A stretch of DNA of 64,000 nucleotides from Candidatus Sericytochromatia bacterium. GTDB taxonomy: Bacteria > Cyanobacteriota > Sericytochromatia > UBA7694. Position numbers and translations under genes: made by a program. Below the pieces are notes generated by a model that saw nothing but the letters and a program-made list of their open reading frames with translations, made no database searches and was not told where the DNA came from. Below are positions 25,730 to 34,513 of this stretch, in pieces. Each line of letters starts with the position of its first letter. Position 1 is the first letter of the stretch. The stretch is taken from NCBI GenBank assembly GCA_018780035.1, contig JADMKE010000033.1:36141-100140 (forward strand), in the 5' to 3' direction.

Positions 25730-27979
25730 TTAAAGGCTCTGGCGCAATTGCAGGGCCTCAACATGGCCCGGTTCGTGCTTGAGCACCTCTTCTACAGCCT
25801 TTCTGGCTGCGGCTTTGTCGCCCAAGGCCTGGCAGGCCAGAGCGAGATTGTACCAAGATTTGCTATCACTGGGCGCCCGTTGAACCGCCGCTTGAAACAA
25901 TTGACGGGCCTCTTCCCATTTTTGCTGGACCAGGGCCAGATAGCCCAAGCGGCTGTAGACAACGGGACTCTCAGGCGCCAAATCGTTGGCCTGAGCAAGA
26001 TATTTCTGGGCCGCTTGATAATATTCCAATTGGGTCAGGGTCTGCCCCAGATCCAAGAGTACATTGAGATCTTTGGGCTTTTTGCCCACCAAATCCATCA
26101 GATAATAGAGGCGATAATTGAGCTGAACCTCTGGCTGTTCCCGTACCTCGGGGTGAATGGTGAGGTAAGCCGTGTAAGCTTCGAGGGCTTCGGGGTGCTT
26201 TTCTTGAATGTGGTAGACCTTGCTGAGAAAATCATAAGCCAGACCGTAATAGATGGGGTCATTGCGCAAGGCCTGTAGCAGCGGTGTTGAGGAATTCCAT
26301 TCTTCTAGGCCCACATAACAGAGGGCCAGAAATAACTGCAGTGAAGACAGCACCATCCCACTTTCGGGACTGCCCTCGCTGTATTTGAGGGCTTTTTCCA
26401 AATAGGGTTTGGCTTTTTTGAGATCTTCATCGCCGAAATAGTTCATGCCGCGCAAAAAGGCAATATACGGATTTTGGCTGGTTTTGGCCTCTAATTGGTT
26501 GAAGAGCGTCTCTGCTTGGGTTTTTTGCCCGCTTAAATACAGAATATGTGCGCGCTGCATGGCCACAGTCAGATCTTCAGGGGCCAGGGCTTGGGCCTGA
26601 TCAATCAAATTGAGGGCGCTGGCAATATCTTTTTGCTGAACTCGCTGATTGGCCAATAGTGCCAAAATTGCGGGATTGGTTGCTCCCCGGCGCAGGGCTT
26701 CATTAAACCACATCTCTTGGGCCTGGGCATTGCCTTCCAATTGGGCCAGTGTGAGTTGCAGCAAGGCCAGACCGGGATGATCCTTGAGTGCTTTGTTGGC
26801 TTGGTCTAAATTGGTTTTGATCCAGGCCAAATTGCGTTTTTCTGCGGGTTTGGTGGCCTCGGAGACAATGCCCACAGCCGCCAATTGATACATCATCCAG
26901 GGATCCTGTAAATGGGCCCCGAGCGCTTGTAATTCTTGGTTCAGATCATCGGGTTTGATGCCAAAACCGGCCTGTTCAAAGCGAAAGGAGACAAAGGCTG
27001 AGACTGAATCCACATCCCAGGGGGCCAATTGGATTGCCCTTTTGATTTTTTCAAGCCCCTTTACTTTCTCGCCTTTGAGCCATTCCAATTTGGCCAAGGC
27101 GCGCAGCACCTCTGGCAATTCGGGGTCCAAAGTCAGGGCCTTTTCGGCATATTGCCGGGCCAAGGTTTGGGCATCGGGGCCCTGGCTTTGCTCCGAAGGC
27201 AACACCCGCATGGTTTGGCGTATACCGGCCTGTAAACCATAGACCTCGGCCAAAGCGGCATAAGGCAAGGCATAGTTGGCATCGGCTTTGATCGCCGCTT
27301 GAAAGGACTCAATCATCTGGGCTTCTTGGCTGGAATTGTAATTGCGCAAGAACTGCATGCCCTGAATATAGTGGCGATAGGCCTCTGGAGAACGCGTGGC
27401 GCGAAAGACCGCTTGCATTTCTTTGACTTCTGCCGGTTGGGCTTTGACTTCGAGTTGGGTGATCAGCTTCTCTGCCAATTCGTTTTGCAGTTCGAAGATC
27501 GACTCAAAACGCCCCTGAATGCGGGCATGGTGATCGGGGTCGACCTGCCCGGTCTCGGCATTGACCAAGCGCACATTGGCCTGCAACATGTCTCCGACTT
27601 TTTGGTAAGAGCCAATCACCACCACTTTGGCACCGAGCAATTTGCCCAATTGGGGCGCAGAACTTTCGTCGGCCAGACCACTTTGGCCAAGTTGCTGCTC
27701 TTTGAGCAAAGCCGTCAATTGATTGCGCTCAATCACCCGCAGGGCCCGCACCTTGAGTAGGCCCATGGTCAAACTCTCGGCAAAACTATTGCCCAGCCAT
27801 TGGTCTTCGGCTTTGTCGGTCAAGTTGCGAAAGGGCAGAATCACCAAACGCAGGGGTTCTGATTGTTGTGCTGCGGTGGGGGATACTTGTGCGGCATAAG
27901 CAGGGAGGGCCAGGGGATTTAACACAAACAGACCACTGTTGAGACAGACAATACCAGAGACGATCCACTGCCGAGACAT
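25730..27979 (-). CDS. Exported FlgO/CsgG-like protein with TPR repeats
   Basis: A 749-residue protein with a signal peptide (hydrophobic 7-28, cleavage near AYAAQ). Residues 42-165 form a FlgO/CsgG-type domain (LVILPFRNLTDKAEDQWLGNSFAESLTMGL, ALRVIERNQL, LGAKVVVIGSYQKVGDMLQANVRLVN). From about 185 onward there are many tetratricopeptide repeats (YALPYAALAEVYGLQAG, NPAILALLANQRVQQKD, PVVYSRLGYLALVQQKW, SKSWYNLALACQALGDK). It is probably a periplasmic or outer-membrane-associated scaffold. FlgO domains occur in flagellar or secretion accessory proteins, but no such genes are nearby. It is transcribed divergently from the permease gene. Confidence 0.85.
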   Translation of the reverse strand: MSRQWIVSGIVCLNSGLFVLNPLALPAYAAQVSPTAAQQSEPLRLVILPFRNLTDKAEDQWLGNSFAESLTMGLLKVRALRVIERNQLTALLKEQQLGQSGLADESSAPQLGKLLGAKVVVIGSYQKVGDMLQANVRLVNAETGQVDPDHHARIQGRFESIFELQNELAEKLITQLEVKAQPAEVKEMQAVFRATRSPEAYRHYIQGMQFLRNYNSSQEAQMIESFQAAIKADANYALPYAALAEVYGLQAGIRQTMRVLPSEQSQGPDAQTLARQYAEKALTLDPELPEVLRALAKLEWLKGEKVKGLEKIKRAIQLAPWDVDSVSAFVSFRFEQAGFGIKPDDLNQELQALGAHLQDPWMMYQLAAVGIVSEATKPAEKRNLAWIKTNLDQANKALKDHPGLALLQLTLAQLEGNAQAQEMWFNEALRRGATNPAILALLANQRVQQKDIASALNLIDQAQALAPEDLTVAMQRAHILYLSGQKTQAETLFNQLEAKTSQNPYIAFLRGMNYFGDEDLKKAKPYLEKALKYSEGSPESGMVLSSLQLFLALCYVGLEEWNSSTPLLQALRNDPIYYGLAYDFLSKVYHIQEKHPEALEAYTAYLTIHPEVREQPEVQLNYRLYYLMDLVGKKPKDLNVLLDLGQTLTQLEYYQAAQKYLAQANDLAPESPVVYSRLGYLALVQQKWEEARQLFQAAVQRAPSDSKSWYNLALACQALGDKAAARKAVEEVLKHEPGHVEALQLRQSL

Positions 27980-28083
27980 AGCCCACGCACCCCACCGTTT
28001 TTTTTCAGCATAACATTTCCTTTGGCCGGATCACAGAAAGGGCTGAACAATTCAGGCAAGATCAAGGCTGGAGGACAATCACG

Positions 28084-29688
28084 ATGAACACAACACAAAC
28101 GTACAAATGGGCCACCTGGGGTGATCTCAATGCTTTTTGGGCCCTGATGCTCGACAACGTGACCAATTTGGTCTTGTTTACCAGTATTTTGGCGGGAGTC
28201 TTTGGCTTTCCCCTGGATTTTATTTTTACCAAAATGATCCCCGGGACCTGTTTGGGGGTAATGATTGGCGATGTGGTCTACTCTTGGCTGGCGATCAAAT
28301 TGGCCCGAGAAACAGGCAACAACAATGTCACAGCCATGCCTTTGGGCTTGGATACGCCTTCAACGATTGGCATGGCCTTTGCTGTTTTGGGGCCTGCCTA
28401 TCTGGCCACAGGCAAAAATGCTGAATTGACCTGGTATATTGGCATGTCGGTGATGGTCTTTATGGGCCTGTTTAAACTGCTTTTTTCGTTTATTGGCGGC
28501 TGGGTCCAGCGGGTGGTGCCCCAAGCGGGTCTGCTCGGCTCCTTGGCAGGTATCGGCATTGCCCTGCTCGGTTTTTTGCCTCTGGTGGATATTTTCAAAA
28601 TGCCGATTGTTGGCCTTGTGGCCTTGGGGATTGTGCTCTGCTCGGTGGTTGCCAAATTGCCCATGCCCAAAGGGGTGCCCGGCATCTTTGCTGCAGTCGC
28701 CATTGGCACCGTGATCTATTACGCCACAGGCCCCGCTGGACTCTTGGGACTGGCCCATTTTAAAGCCCCCCAATTGAGTATGCATCTCTCCCTGCCCCTG
28801 CCGTCTTTGGGCTTTATCTATGGTTTTAAAGACGCCATTCCCTATTTGCCCATTGCCTTGCCTTTTGGCCTGTTGACTGTGGTGGGGGGGATCAACGTGA
28901 CTGAAAGCGCCCGTTTGGCGGGCGACCATTACAATACCCGCACCGTTTTGCTGACCGAGGCGATTGCCACCTTGGTGGCGGGCATCTTTGGCGGCATGGC
29001 CCAGTCTACTCCATATATTGGCCACCCCGCTTACAAAGCCATGGGTGCCCGTGCCGCTTATACCCTGGCCACAGGTGTTTTTATTGGGCTTGGGGGAATA
29101 TTGGGCTATACCTCTTCGGTCGTCGATCTCATACCCGCTCCTGCTGTGGCAGGCATTTTGATCTTTGTCGGCTTGGAAATTGTCTCTCAGGCTTACGAGG
29201 TTTGCCCCCATCGGCATTTTGCGGCTGTGGGTTTGGCCTGTCTGCCCACAGTGGCCAATTTGGCCATGATCCAAGTCGATAACCTGCAGGGCCAAATGAT
29301 GGGTGCCTTGCACCAATTGCCCGGCGTGAGCGCAATTCTCACTGCCCACCCTTTGCATTTGCCCCACGAAATGGAAACCTCATTGCAGGCCATCCATATT
29401 TTGGGGCACGGTTTTATTTTAACCGGCATGCTCTGGGGCGCCTTTTTGGCTTTTTTGATCGACCGGGAAATGGCAAAAGCCATATTGGTGCTGGGAGTCA
29501 CGGCTCTTTTGACCCTCTTTGGGGTGATTCATTCGGTACTGCCCTCTGGTAGCATCTACCTGCCCTGGCAAACGGGCTCAGCCATGCCCTATTATTTAAC
29601 TTTGGCCTATTTGCTGATCGCTGGCTGGGTTTGGTTCTTGAGCAAAACGTTACCCAAAGAAGCATTGCAGCCGCTGACAGACAATTAA
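28084..29688 (+). CDS. NCS2-like (xanthine/uracil-type) permease
   Basis: A 534-residue membrane protein with about 12-14 hydrophobic segments. Motifs resemble the nucleobase-cation symporter 2 family: GVMIGDVVYSWLAIKLA, NNVTAMPLGLDTPSTIGM (the amphipathic segment with QxGL/PxGL-like residues), GGINVTESARLAGDHY (helix 8 substrate site, with Glu), and VAGIFGGMAQSTPYIGHPAYKAMGAR (NxGxxxxT-like region). It is likely to import a purine, pyrimidine or related anion; the substrate is uncertain because the motifs are divergent. GGAGG lies 9 bp before the ATG. The stop lies 16 bp before the hairpin that precedes the M28 peptidase gene. Confidence 0.82.
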   Translation: MNTTQTYKWATWGDLNAFWALMLDNVTNLVLFTSILAGVFGFPLDFIFTKMIPGTCLGVMIGDVVYSWLAIKLARETGNNNVTAMPLGLDTPSTIGMAFAVLGPAYLATGKNAELTWYIGMSVMVFMGLFKLLFSFIGGWVQRVVPQAGLLGSLAGIGIALLGFLPLVDIFKMPIVGLVALGIVLCSVVAKLPMPKGVPGIFAAVAIGTVIYYATGPAGLLGLAHFKAPQLSMHLSLPLPSLGFIYGFKDAIPYLPIALPFGLLTVVGGINVTESARLAGDHYNTRTVLLTEAIATLVAGIFGGMAQSTPYIGHPAYKAMGARAAYTLATGVFIGLGGILGYTSSVVDLIPAPAVAGILIFVGLEIVSQAYEVCPHRHFAAVGLACLPTVANLAMIQVDNLQGQMMGALHQLPGVSAILTAHPLHLPHEMETSLQAIHILGHGFILTGMLWGAFLAFLIDREMAKAILVLGVTALLTLFGVIHSVLPSGSIYLPWQTGSAMPYYLTLAYLLIAGWVWFLSKTLPKEALQPLTDN

Positions 29689-29704
29689 ACGGCGCTTGAA
29701 TATT

Positions 29705-29753
29705 GCCTCAAAAGATGTTAAATTAAAGTTAAATCTATCTTTTGAGGCTTTTT
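29705..29753 (+). terminator. Terminator-like hairpin overlapping the next gene's ribosome binding site
   Basis: GCCTCAAAAGAT (29705-29716) pairs perfectly with ATCTTTTGAGGC (29737-29748) around a 20-base AT-rich loop, and five T residues follow (29749-29753). It fits a Rho-independent terminator for the permease gene. The 3' arm also contains GAGG (29744-29747), which is the Shine-Dalgarno site 7 bp before the ATG at 29755, so folding would hide that site. Confidence 0.75.
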
Positions 29754-29754
29754 C

Positions 29755-30780
29755 ATGTCTAAATTCTGGCTGTCGGCTCTGGCTCTGAGTTTGGTTTTGG
29801 GTGGTTGCGCTTCGGGTGCCGCCTTTTTAAACAACCGCGCGCTTTCTCCCCAATTGCAGGCCAACAGTCTGCGCTCGCCCCAAAGCACCCCAGAGTTGAT
29901 GCTTGAACCGGCCCGCATGGAAGCCTTGGCCTCAGTTTTGACGGGCTTCAAACCCATGCCCGATGGGATCACCATTCCCGAACGGGGCACCACACAGGGC
30001 CGCGATTTGACCCGGAAATTTATTATTTCGGTGCTCGAAAGTTATGGTTATAAACCCGAACTTCACAATTACCGCAGTTCAGGCAGCAATATTCTCGTGC
30101 ATTTGCCTGCAGAACAGCCCACAGACGAGTTTGTTTTGGTCGGAGCCCACATGGACTCCGTGCGCAATGCTGGGGCCGATGACAATAATTCCGGCTCAGT
30201 GGCGGTGCTCGAAGCGGCTCGGGTTCTCAAAAATTTGCAGGGCCGCAAGGTCAATCTGATCTTTGCCTGGTTCGACGAAGAAGAGTTGGGGCTGGTCGGC
30301 AGTCGCTTTTTGGCCAAAGAGTACAAAAAACAGGGCAAAAAACTGACCAGTGTTCACACCTTGGACATGGTGGGCTGGGACGGAGACAAAGACCGGGTTG
30401 TGGAAATTGAACAGCCCGATGGACCGCTTTGGGACTATTACCAGATGGTCAACAAATCCCACCAACTCAACCTCAAACTCAGTCGCACAAGTGCCGGCGA
30501 TACCGATCATGTGGCTTTCCGCAATGAAGGTTTTACCTCGGTGGGACTCTGTGAAGAGTGGATTGGGGGCGATACCACACCCCATTACCACCGCCGCACC
30601 GATGCCTACACCACCCTCGATTTTGGCTATTTACACAAGGTCAATCAGTTGATGGTCGCTGTGGTCAGTGACCTGGTTCGGGGCGTGCCTGCCCCCCTGG
30701 TGCAGACACGCATTCCCCATGATCGTTTTCCGACCAAAGCCCGGCCTTTTCATGCCTCTTACGATGATTTTAAACCTTAA
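29755..30780 (+). CDS. M28-family zinc aminopeptidase-like lipoprotein
   Basis: A 341-residue protein with a lipoprotein signal (LVLGGC, Cys18). The M28 zinc sites are in place: VGAHMDS (His132, catalytic Asp134), GADDNNSG (Asp142/143), FDEEELGLVGS (catalytic and metal Glu near 175), LDMVGWDG (Asp near 204), and TPHYHRRTD near 279-287 for the last His. The family removes N-terminal residues from peptides. It is predicted to be envelope-anchored and exposed to the periplasm or outside. The start follows the hairpin at 29705-29753 by one base. The phosphatase downstream begins 88 bp later with its own ribosome site, so co-transcription is uncertain. Confidence 0.92.
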   Translation: MSKFWLSALALSLVLGGCASGAAFLNNRALSPQLQANSLRSPQSTPELMLEPARMEALASVLTGFKPMPDGITIPERGTTQGRDLTRKFIISVLESYGYKPELHNYRSSGSNILVHLPAEQPTDEFVLVGAHMDSVRNAGADDNNSGSVAVLEAARVLKNLQGRKVNLIFAWFDEEELGLVGSRFLAKEYKKQGKKLTSVHTLDMVGWDGDKDRVVEIEQPDGPLWDYYQMVNKSHQLNLKLSRTSAGDTDHVAFRNEGFTSVGLCEEWIGGDTTPHYHRRTDAYTTLDFGYLHKVNQLMVAVVSDLVRGVPAPLVQTRIPHDRFPTKARPFHASYDDFKP

Positions 30781-30868
30781 ACAGGTGTAAGTTTTGTCGG
30801 CATGAGCTATGATAGACTCATCATTCTAGTCACTGTGATGTCATGCTGAAAAATACGGAAAAATCTAT

Positions 30869-31654
30869 ATGCAACCCACCGTCATAATCGGAGATGTACA
30901 CGGTTGCCTCGATGAGCTTCGCCAACTCTGGTCTTTGCTGCAAATTAAAAAAGACACGCGCATTGTGTTTCTGGGTGATCTGATCGACCGCGGCCCCGAC
31001 CCCATTGGGGTGCTCGAATTTGTCGAGGAACAAATCACCCGTTACCCACATTTAAATCTGCTCATGGGCAATCACGAACTCAAAGCAATCACCCAGTATT
31101 ACCGGGGTGAAAATCGTGGCACGGGCCTCAGTGAGCGCCATATCCATCTCTTGGAAACGGCTTTGCCTTATCTCAGCTTTGAAGGCGGGAAGTTTTTGGC
31201 TGTACATGGCGGACTGTATCCGGCTTTTTGGCGGCAATATCCCGACCTCCCGCCGATTGCCACCCGCGATCTCTGGGACGCCCGATTGACCCAAGAAATT
31301 GAACGTTTTGTCTTTTGCCGCTATGTCAACACCTTGGGCTATCCCATACCGTTGGGCAAACAGAGCCCCGACGATGCCTTTTGGGCAGATATCTATCCCG
31401 GCAATTTTGGCACGGTCTTTTTTGGGCACCAAACATTTTTTAATGACCCCGTTCGTTTCCCCCATGCCATTGCTTTGGATCAGGGCTGTGCCTTTGGGGG
31501 CGCTTTGACAGCTGCCCGGATCGATGAACAGGCCCAAATTTCGTTTGTGACGGTTCCAGCCCGCAAAACCTATAGCCAATATATCCATTACGGCAATGCC
31601 ATTGCCGATTATGCCCGCCACCAATTGGAGATTCCCCACCTCTCTTTTGTCTGA
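30869..31654 (+). CDS. PPP-family metallophosphatase
   Basis: A 261-residue calcineurin-like phosphatase with the PPP signature: GDVHG at 8-12, GDLIDRG near 45 and GNHE near 76, binding two metal ions, followed by LAVHGG and FGHQT. Relatives include bacterial Ser/Thr protein phosphatases and Ap4A hydrolases (ApaH/PrpE type). The length and the LFGN/GHQ pattern fit a PrpE/ApaH-like cytosolic enzyme. It could remove signals from a Ser/Thr kinase such as the one the FHA protein at the left edge would read, but this link is speculative. The start ATG is 88 bp after the M28 gene. Confidence 0.88.
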   Translation: MQPTVIIGDVHGCLDELRQLWSLLQIKKDTRIVFLGDLIDRGPDPIGVLEFVEEQITRYPHLNLLMGNHELKAITQYYRGENRGTGLSERHIHLLETALPYLSFEGGKFLAVHGGLYPAFWRQYPDLPPIATRDLWDARLTQEIERFVFCRYVNTLGYPIPLGKQSPDDAFWADIYPGNFGTVFFGHQTFFNDPVRFPHAIALDQGCAFGGALTAARIDEQAQISFVTVPARKTYSQYIHYGNAIADYARHQLEIPHLSFV

Positions 31655-31696
31655 TTCCGCTATACTGTTCAGCAGAGTCTATTTGGAGGTGCAATT

Positions 31697-32680
31697 ATGT
31701 TTGTACAACGCCCCCGGCGCCTGAGGCGCTCGCCTTTGATCCGCAATTTGGTGCGTGAACACCGTTTGCATCAGGCCGATTTGATCTTCCCCCTGTTTAT
31801 TGATGAAAATCTCGCCGATGGCTCTGAGCCGATTGGGGCCATGCCGGGCATTGTTCGGCACAGTTTAAATTCCCTGCTCTGGGAGCTGGAAAACCTGCAA
31901 GAGCTGGGTTTACACAATTTGCTCTTGTTTGGTTTGCCGAGCCACAAAGATGCCGTCGCCAGTCAGGCCCACGCGGAAGATGGCATCGTGCAACAGGCCT
32001 TGGCCAAAATTCGTTCCCATTTTGGCAGTGCTTTTTATCTGATCACCGATGTCTGCAATTGTGAATACACCGATCATGGCCATTGTGGGATTATTGTCGA
32101 CCAAGATGTGCACAACGACAAAACCCTGGAACTCTTGGCCCGTACGGCAGTTTCCCACGCCCAAGCGGGGGCGGACATGGTCGCGCCTTCGGATATGATG
32201 GATGGACGGGTGGCGATTTTGCGCGACGAACTCGATGAAGCCGGTTTTGAGCAAACGCCGATTATGGCCTATACCTCCAAATTTGCCTCAGCGTATTATG
32301 GCCCCTTCCGTGAGGCGGTTGATTCAGCCCCCCAATTTGGCGATCGGCGCTCTTACCAAATGGACCCCGCCAATGGCCGCGAAGCCATGCGCGAAGTGGC
32401 TTTGGATTTGGCAGAAGGGGCAGATATTGTCATGGTCAAACCGGGGTTGGCCTATCTCGATTTGGTCTGGCAAACCCGGCAAATGTCTGATGTGCCTGTG
32501 GCGCTTTACAATGTTTCAGGGGAATACAGCATGGTCAAAGCGGCTGCTGAAAAGGGCTGGGTCAACGAGCGCCAAGTCGTGCTTGAAAATTTTTACAGCT
32601 TTAAACGCGCTGGGGCAGACATGATTATCTCTTACCACAGCAAAGACGTGGCGCTCTGGCTCAAGGAAGAGCTGGGCTAA
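31697..32680 (+). CDS. hemB: Porphobilinogen synthase
   Basis: A 327-residue delta-aminolevulinate dehydratase that joins two 5-aminolevulinate molecules to porphobilinogen for heme or cobalamin. The Zn-binding cysteines of the zinc-type enzyme are present (Cys120, Cys122 and Cys130 in DVCNCEYTDHGHC), and both Schiff-base lysines are seen: Lys195 (YTSKFAS) and Lys248 (VMVKPG). MAYTSKFASAYYGPFR and YNVSGEYSM are family signatures. GGAGGT (31685-31690) is an ideal ribosome site, 6 bp from the ATG. TATACT upstream may be a -10. The last 20 bp overlap the convergent methyltransferase gene. No other heme genes are nearby. Confidence 0.97.
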   Translation: MFVQRPRRLRRSPLIRNLVREHRLHQADLIFPLFIDENLADGSEPIGAMPGIVRHSLNSLLWELENLQELGLHNLLLFGLPSHKDAVASQAHAEDGIVQQALAKIRSHFGSAFYLITDVCNCEYTDHGHCGIIVDQDVHNDKTLELLARTAVSHAQAGADMVAPSDMMDGRVAILRDELDEAGFEQTPIMAYTSKFASAYYGPFREAVDSAPQFGDRRSYQMDPANGREAMREVALDLAEGADIVMVKPGLAYLDLVWQTRQMSDVPVALYNVSGEYSMVKAAAEKGWVNERQVVLENFYSFKRAGADMIISYHSKDVALWLKEELG

Positions 32681-34493
32681 TTAGGTCTGGGTTGAGTTCG
32701 GCCAAACTTGTTTGAATCTCAATATCTTCGGGGTTGAGGGCCAGGGCTGCTTGCCAAACTTCGCGGGCTGATTCAGGTCGATCCAAGGCTGCATAACAGA
32801 GCCCCAGATTGTAGAGCACAGTACTGGCTGTGCCAAAACGCGTCAAGGTCTCTTGGTAAAAGGGAACAGCCTCGGCATACTGTTCCAAGAGACGGCAGGT
32901 TTCGGCTTTTAAAATTGAAAAATTAAACAGGCCAAAATAGTCGTCGTTGGGGCTGTTTAAACTGCTCCAGGCCTGTAGGTATTTTTCCTGTTGGAGCAGA
33001 TTTACACTTTGTAAATAGAGCAGGGTCGCATCTTTCGGACGCAGGCGCAGGGCACGGGTCAAGCAGCGTGTGGCCCGCTCATGTTCGCCCAATTTGAGAA
33101 ATTGATGGCCCGCTTCCAGCCAAGCATGGCTCTCTTCGTTGGCGTTGTGCTCAGCAAATTCCTGGGAAAAGACCTGGGCAAAAGTTTGGGGTGACGCCAA
33201 GTTGCGATTGGCCCAGAGTGTTTGCAGGGCATAGACCGGATCCGTGCTGCGCAGGCATTCAAAACCCCGGCTGCTTAAGAGCGCTGCCAAAAGGGGGAAA
33301 TTGACAGGATGGGAGAGACTGTCCCCGTGATGGGACGCATCCTCGTGGTGCATGCCCTGCATCCAATCGCTATCGGCATACCCTTTGTCTGAGATCAGCA
33401 GGCAGGCGTTTTCTGCCAGAGCGGGCAGCAGGGCATCGATCAGGTCCAGGGCTGCCAATGGGTAGCTGACCGTGGCCAAGGGCAGATCCTGCGTGAGTTG
33501 AAGCAAAGCTGCTTGACTGCGCGGATCTTTACAGACGTCTTTCAGCGCGATTGCTTCCAGACCATCGCGCCGGTTAATAGGCAAATTGTGTTCCAACCAG
33601 ATCTGCAAGAAGGGGCTGAGTAAAAGCGAATCGAGTGAAGCAATGAACCCCTCAGGTGAAGCATCTGGGTCGATTGCCTCAGCATCCTGCAGGGCTTGGT
33701 ACAGATCTTTGCTTAGTTTGTTTTGCAGCCAGCCGCGCAATTCTGTTTCGGCTGGGAGAGCCTGGAATAGACCCCAGTTCAATTCCTCGGCCCATTTTGC
33801 TTGGCAGGCTTGCAGGGCTTGAAAAAATGGCCTTTGGGGATGATCTTCACTGATCTGTTCTAGCCAATTGCGCTGTCTGATTGCTTGTTGCCATTTCTCG
33901 GCAAAGAGCTGTAAGAGCTGGGGATCTGCCAAGTCCAACTCGCGTTGAACCGTCTTTTGGTACCAAGCTTGGGGCTGTTTGTACAAAACGGCTGTCGGCA
34001 GGGTGCTGAAATGGTAATTGGCAATGAGGGCATGAAAAAAGCCCGGCTCCAAAGGGGTGGGTTCGCCATTGAAGGGGGTGATGCTTGAAGGTGCCAGGGC
34101 ATCAAACACGCAGAGCTGGAGTTTTCCTTTTTGTTGCCAAGCCTGTACCACGGGTTGTGCAGCCAAATAGGCCAAAGTACCCTGAGAGAGGTCGGTCAGC
34201 CAATATTCCAGATGGGGAAATTCTGGATCCAGGCTTTCGAGTAAATGCAGGGCATAAAGACCCAACCCCGCTCCCAGCTCCAAAATCCGAAAGGGCTGAG
34301 CCGGTGAATGGCGCTGCAGGAGTACCTTCAGACATTGGGTCGATTGAGCCGTAAAACAGGGGTTGGAAGTGATATTGTAAGGCACTTCCTGTTTGAGAAA
34401 TACGTCGGCCCCCGACTGCAGATAGTAATTGCGGTGTGTCTCCCAATCGGGAGCGGTTTGCCAAGCCACCGCTGGGCTAAGTATGATGCGCAT
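32661..34493 (-). CDS. Class I methyltransferase domain with C-terminal TPRs
   Basis: A 610-residue protein. FRILELGAGLGLYALHLL at 68-85 is the SAM-binding motif I of class I methyltransferases, and YWLTDLSQGTLAYLA follows. The middle (about 150-440) is long and helical, with DLIDALLPALAENACLLISDKG resembling the motif IV-VI region of protein-arginine or small-molecule methyltransferases. TPR-like repeats (about 465-600: RATRCLTRALRLRPKDATLLYLQ, STVLYNLGLCYAALDRP) close the protein. The substrate is unknown; the TPRs suggest a protein partner. The 3' end overlaps hemB on the other strand by 20 bp. Confidence 0.75.
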   Translation of the reverse strand: MRIILSPAVAWQTAPDWETHRNYYLQSGADVFLKQEVPYNITSNPCFTAQSTQCLKVLLQRHSPAQPFRILELGAGLGLYALHLLESLDPEFPHLEYWLTDLSQGTLAYLAAQPVVQAWQQKGKLQLCVFDALAPSSITPFNGEPTPLEPGFFHALIANYHFSTLPTAVLYKQPQAWYQKTVQRELDLADPQLLQLFAEKWQQAIRQRNWLEQISEDHPQRPFFQALQACQAKWAEELNWGLFQALPAETELRGWLQNKLSKDLYQALQDAEAIDPDASPEGFIASLDSLLLSPFLQIWLEHNLPINRRDGLEAIALKDVCKDPRSQAALLQLTQDLPLATVSYPLAALDLIDALLPALAENACLLISDKGYADSDWMQGMHHEDASHHGDSLSHPVNFPLLAALLSSRGFECLRSTDPVYALQTLWANRNLASPQTFAQVFSQEFAEHNANEESHAWLEAGHQFLKLGEHERATRCLTRALRLRPKDATLLYLQSVNLLQQEKYLQAWSSLNSPNDDYFGLFNFSILKAETCRLLEQYAEAVPFYQETLTRFGTASTVLYNLGLCYAALDRPESAREVWQAALALNPEDIEIQTSLAELNPDLISPALP

Positions 34494-34513
34494 GAATACT
34501 TTTCTAGGTCAGT

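Noticed and set aside
28360..29367. 335-codon minus-strand frame opposite the NCS2 permease
   Set aside because: His/Gln-rich reading typical of antisense to membrane protein codons.
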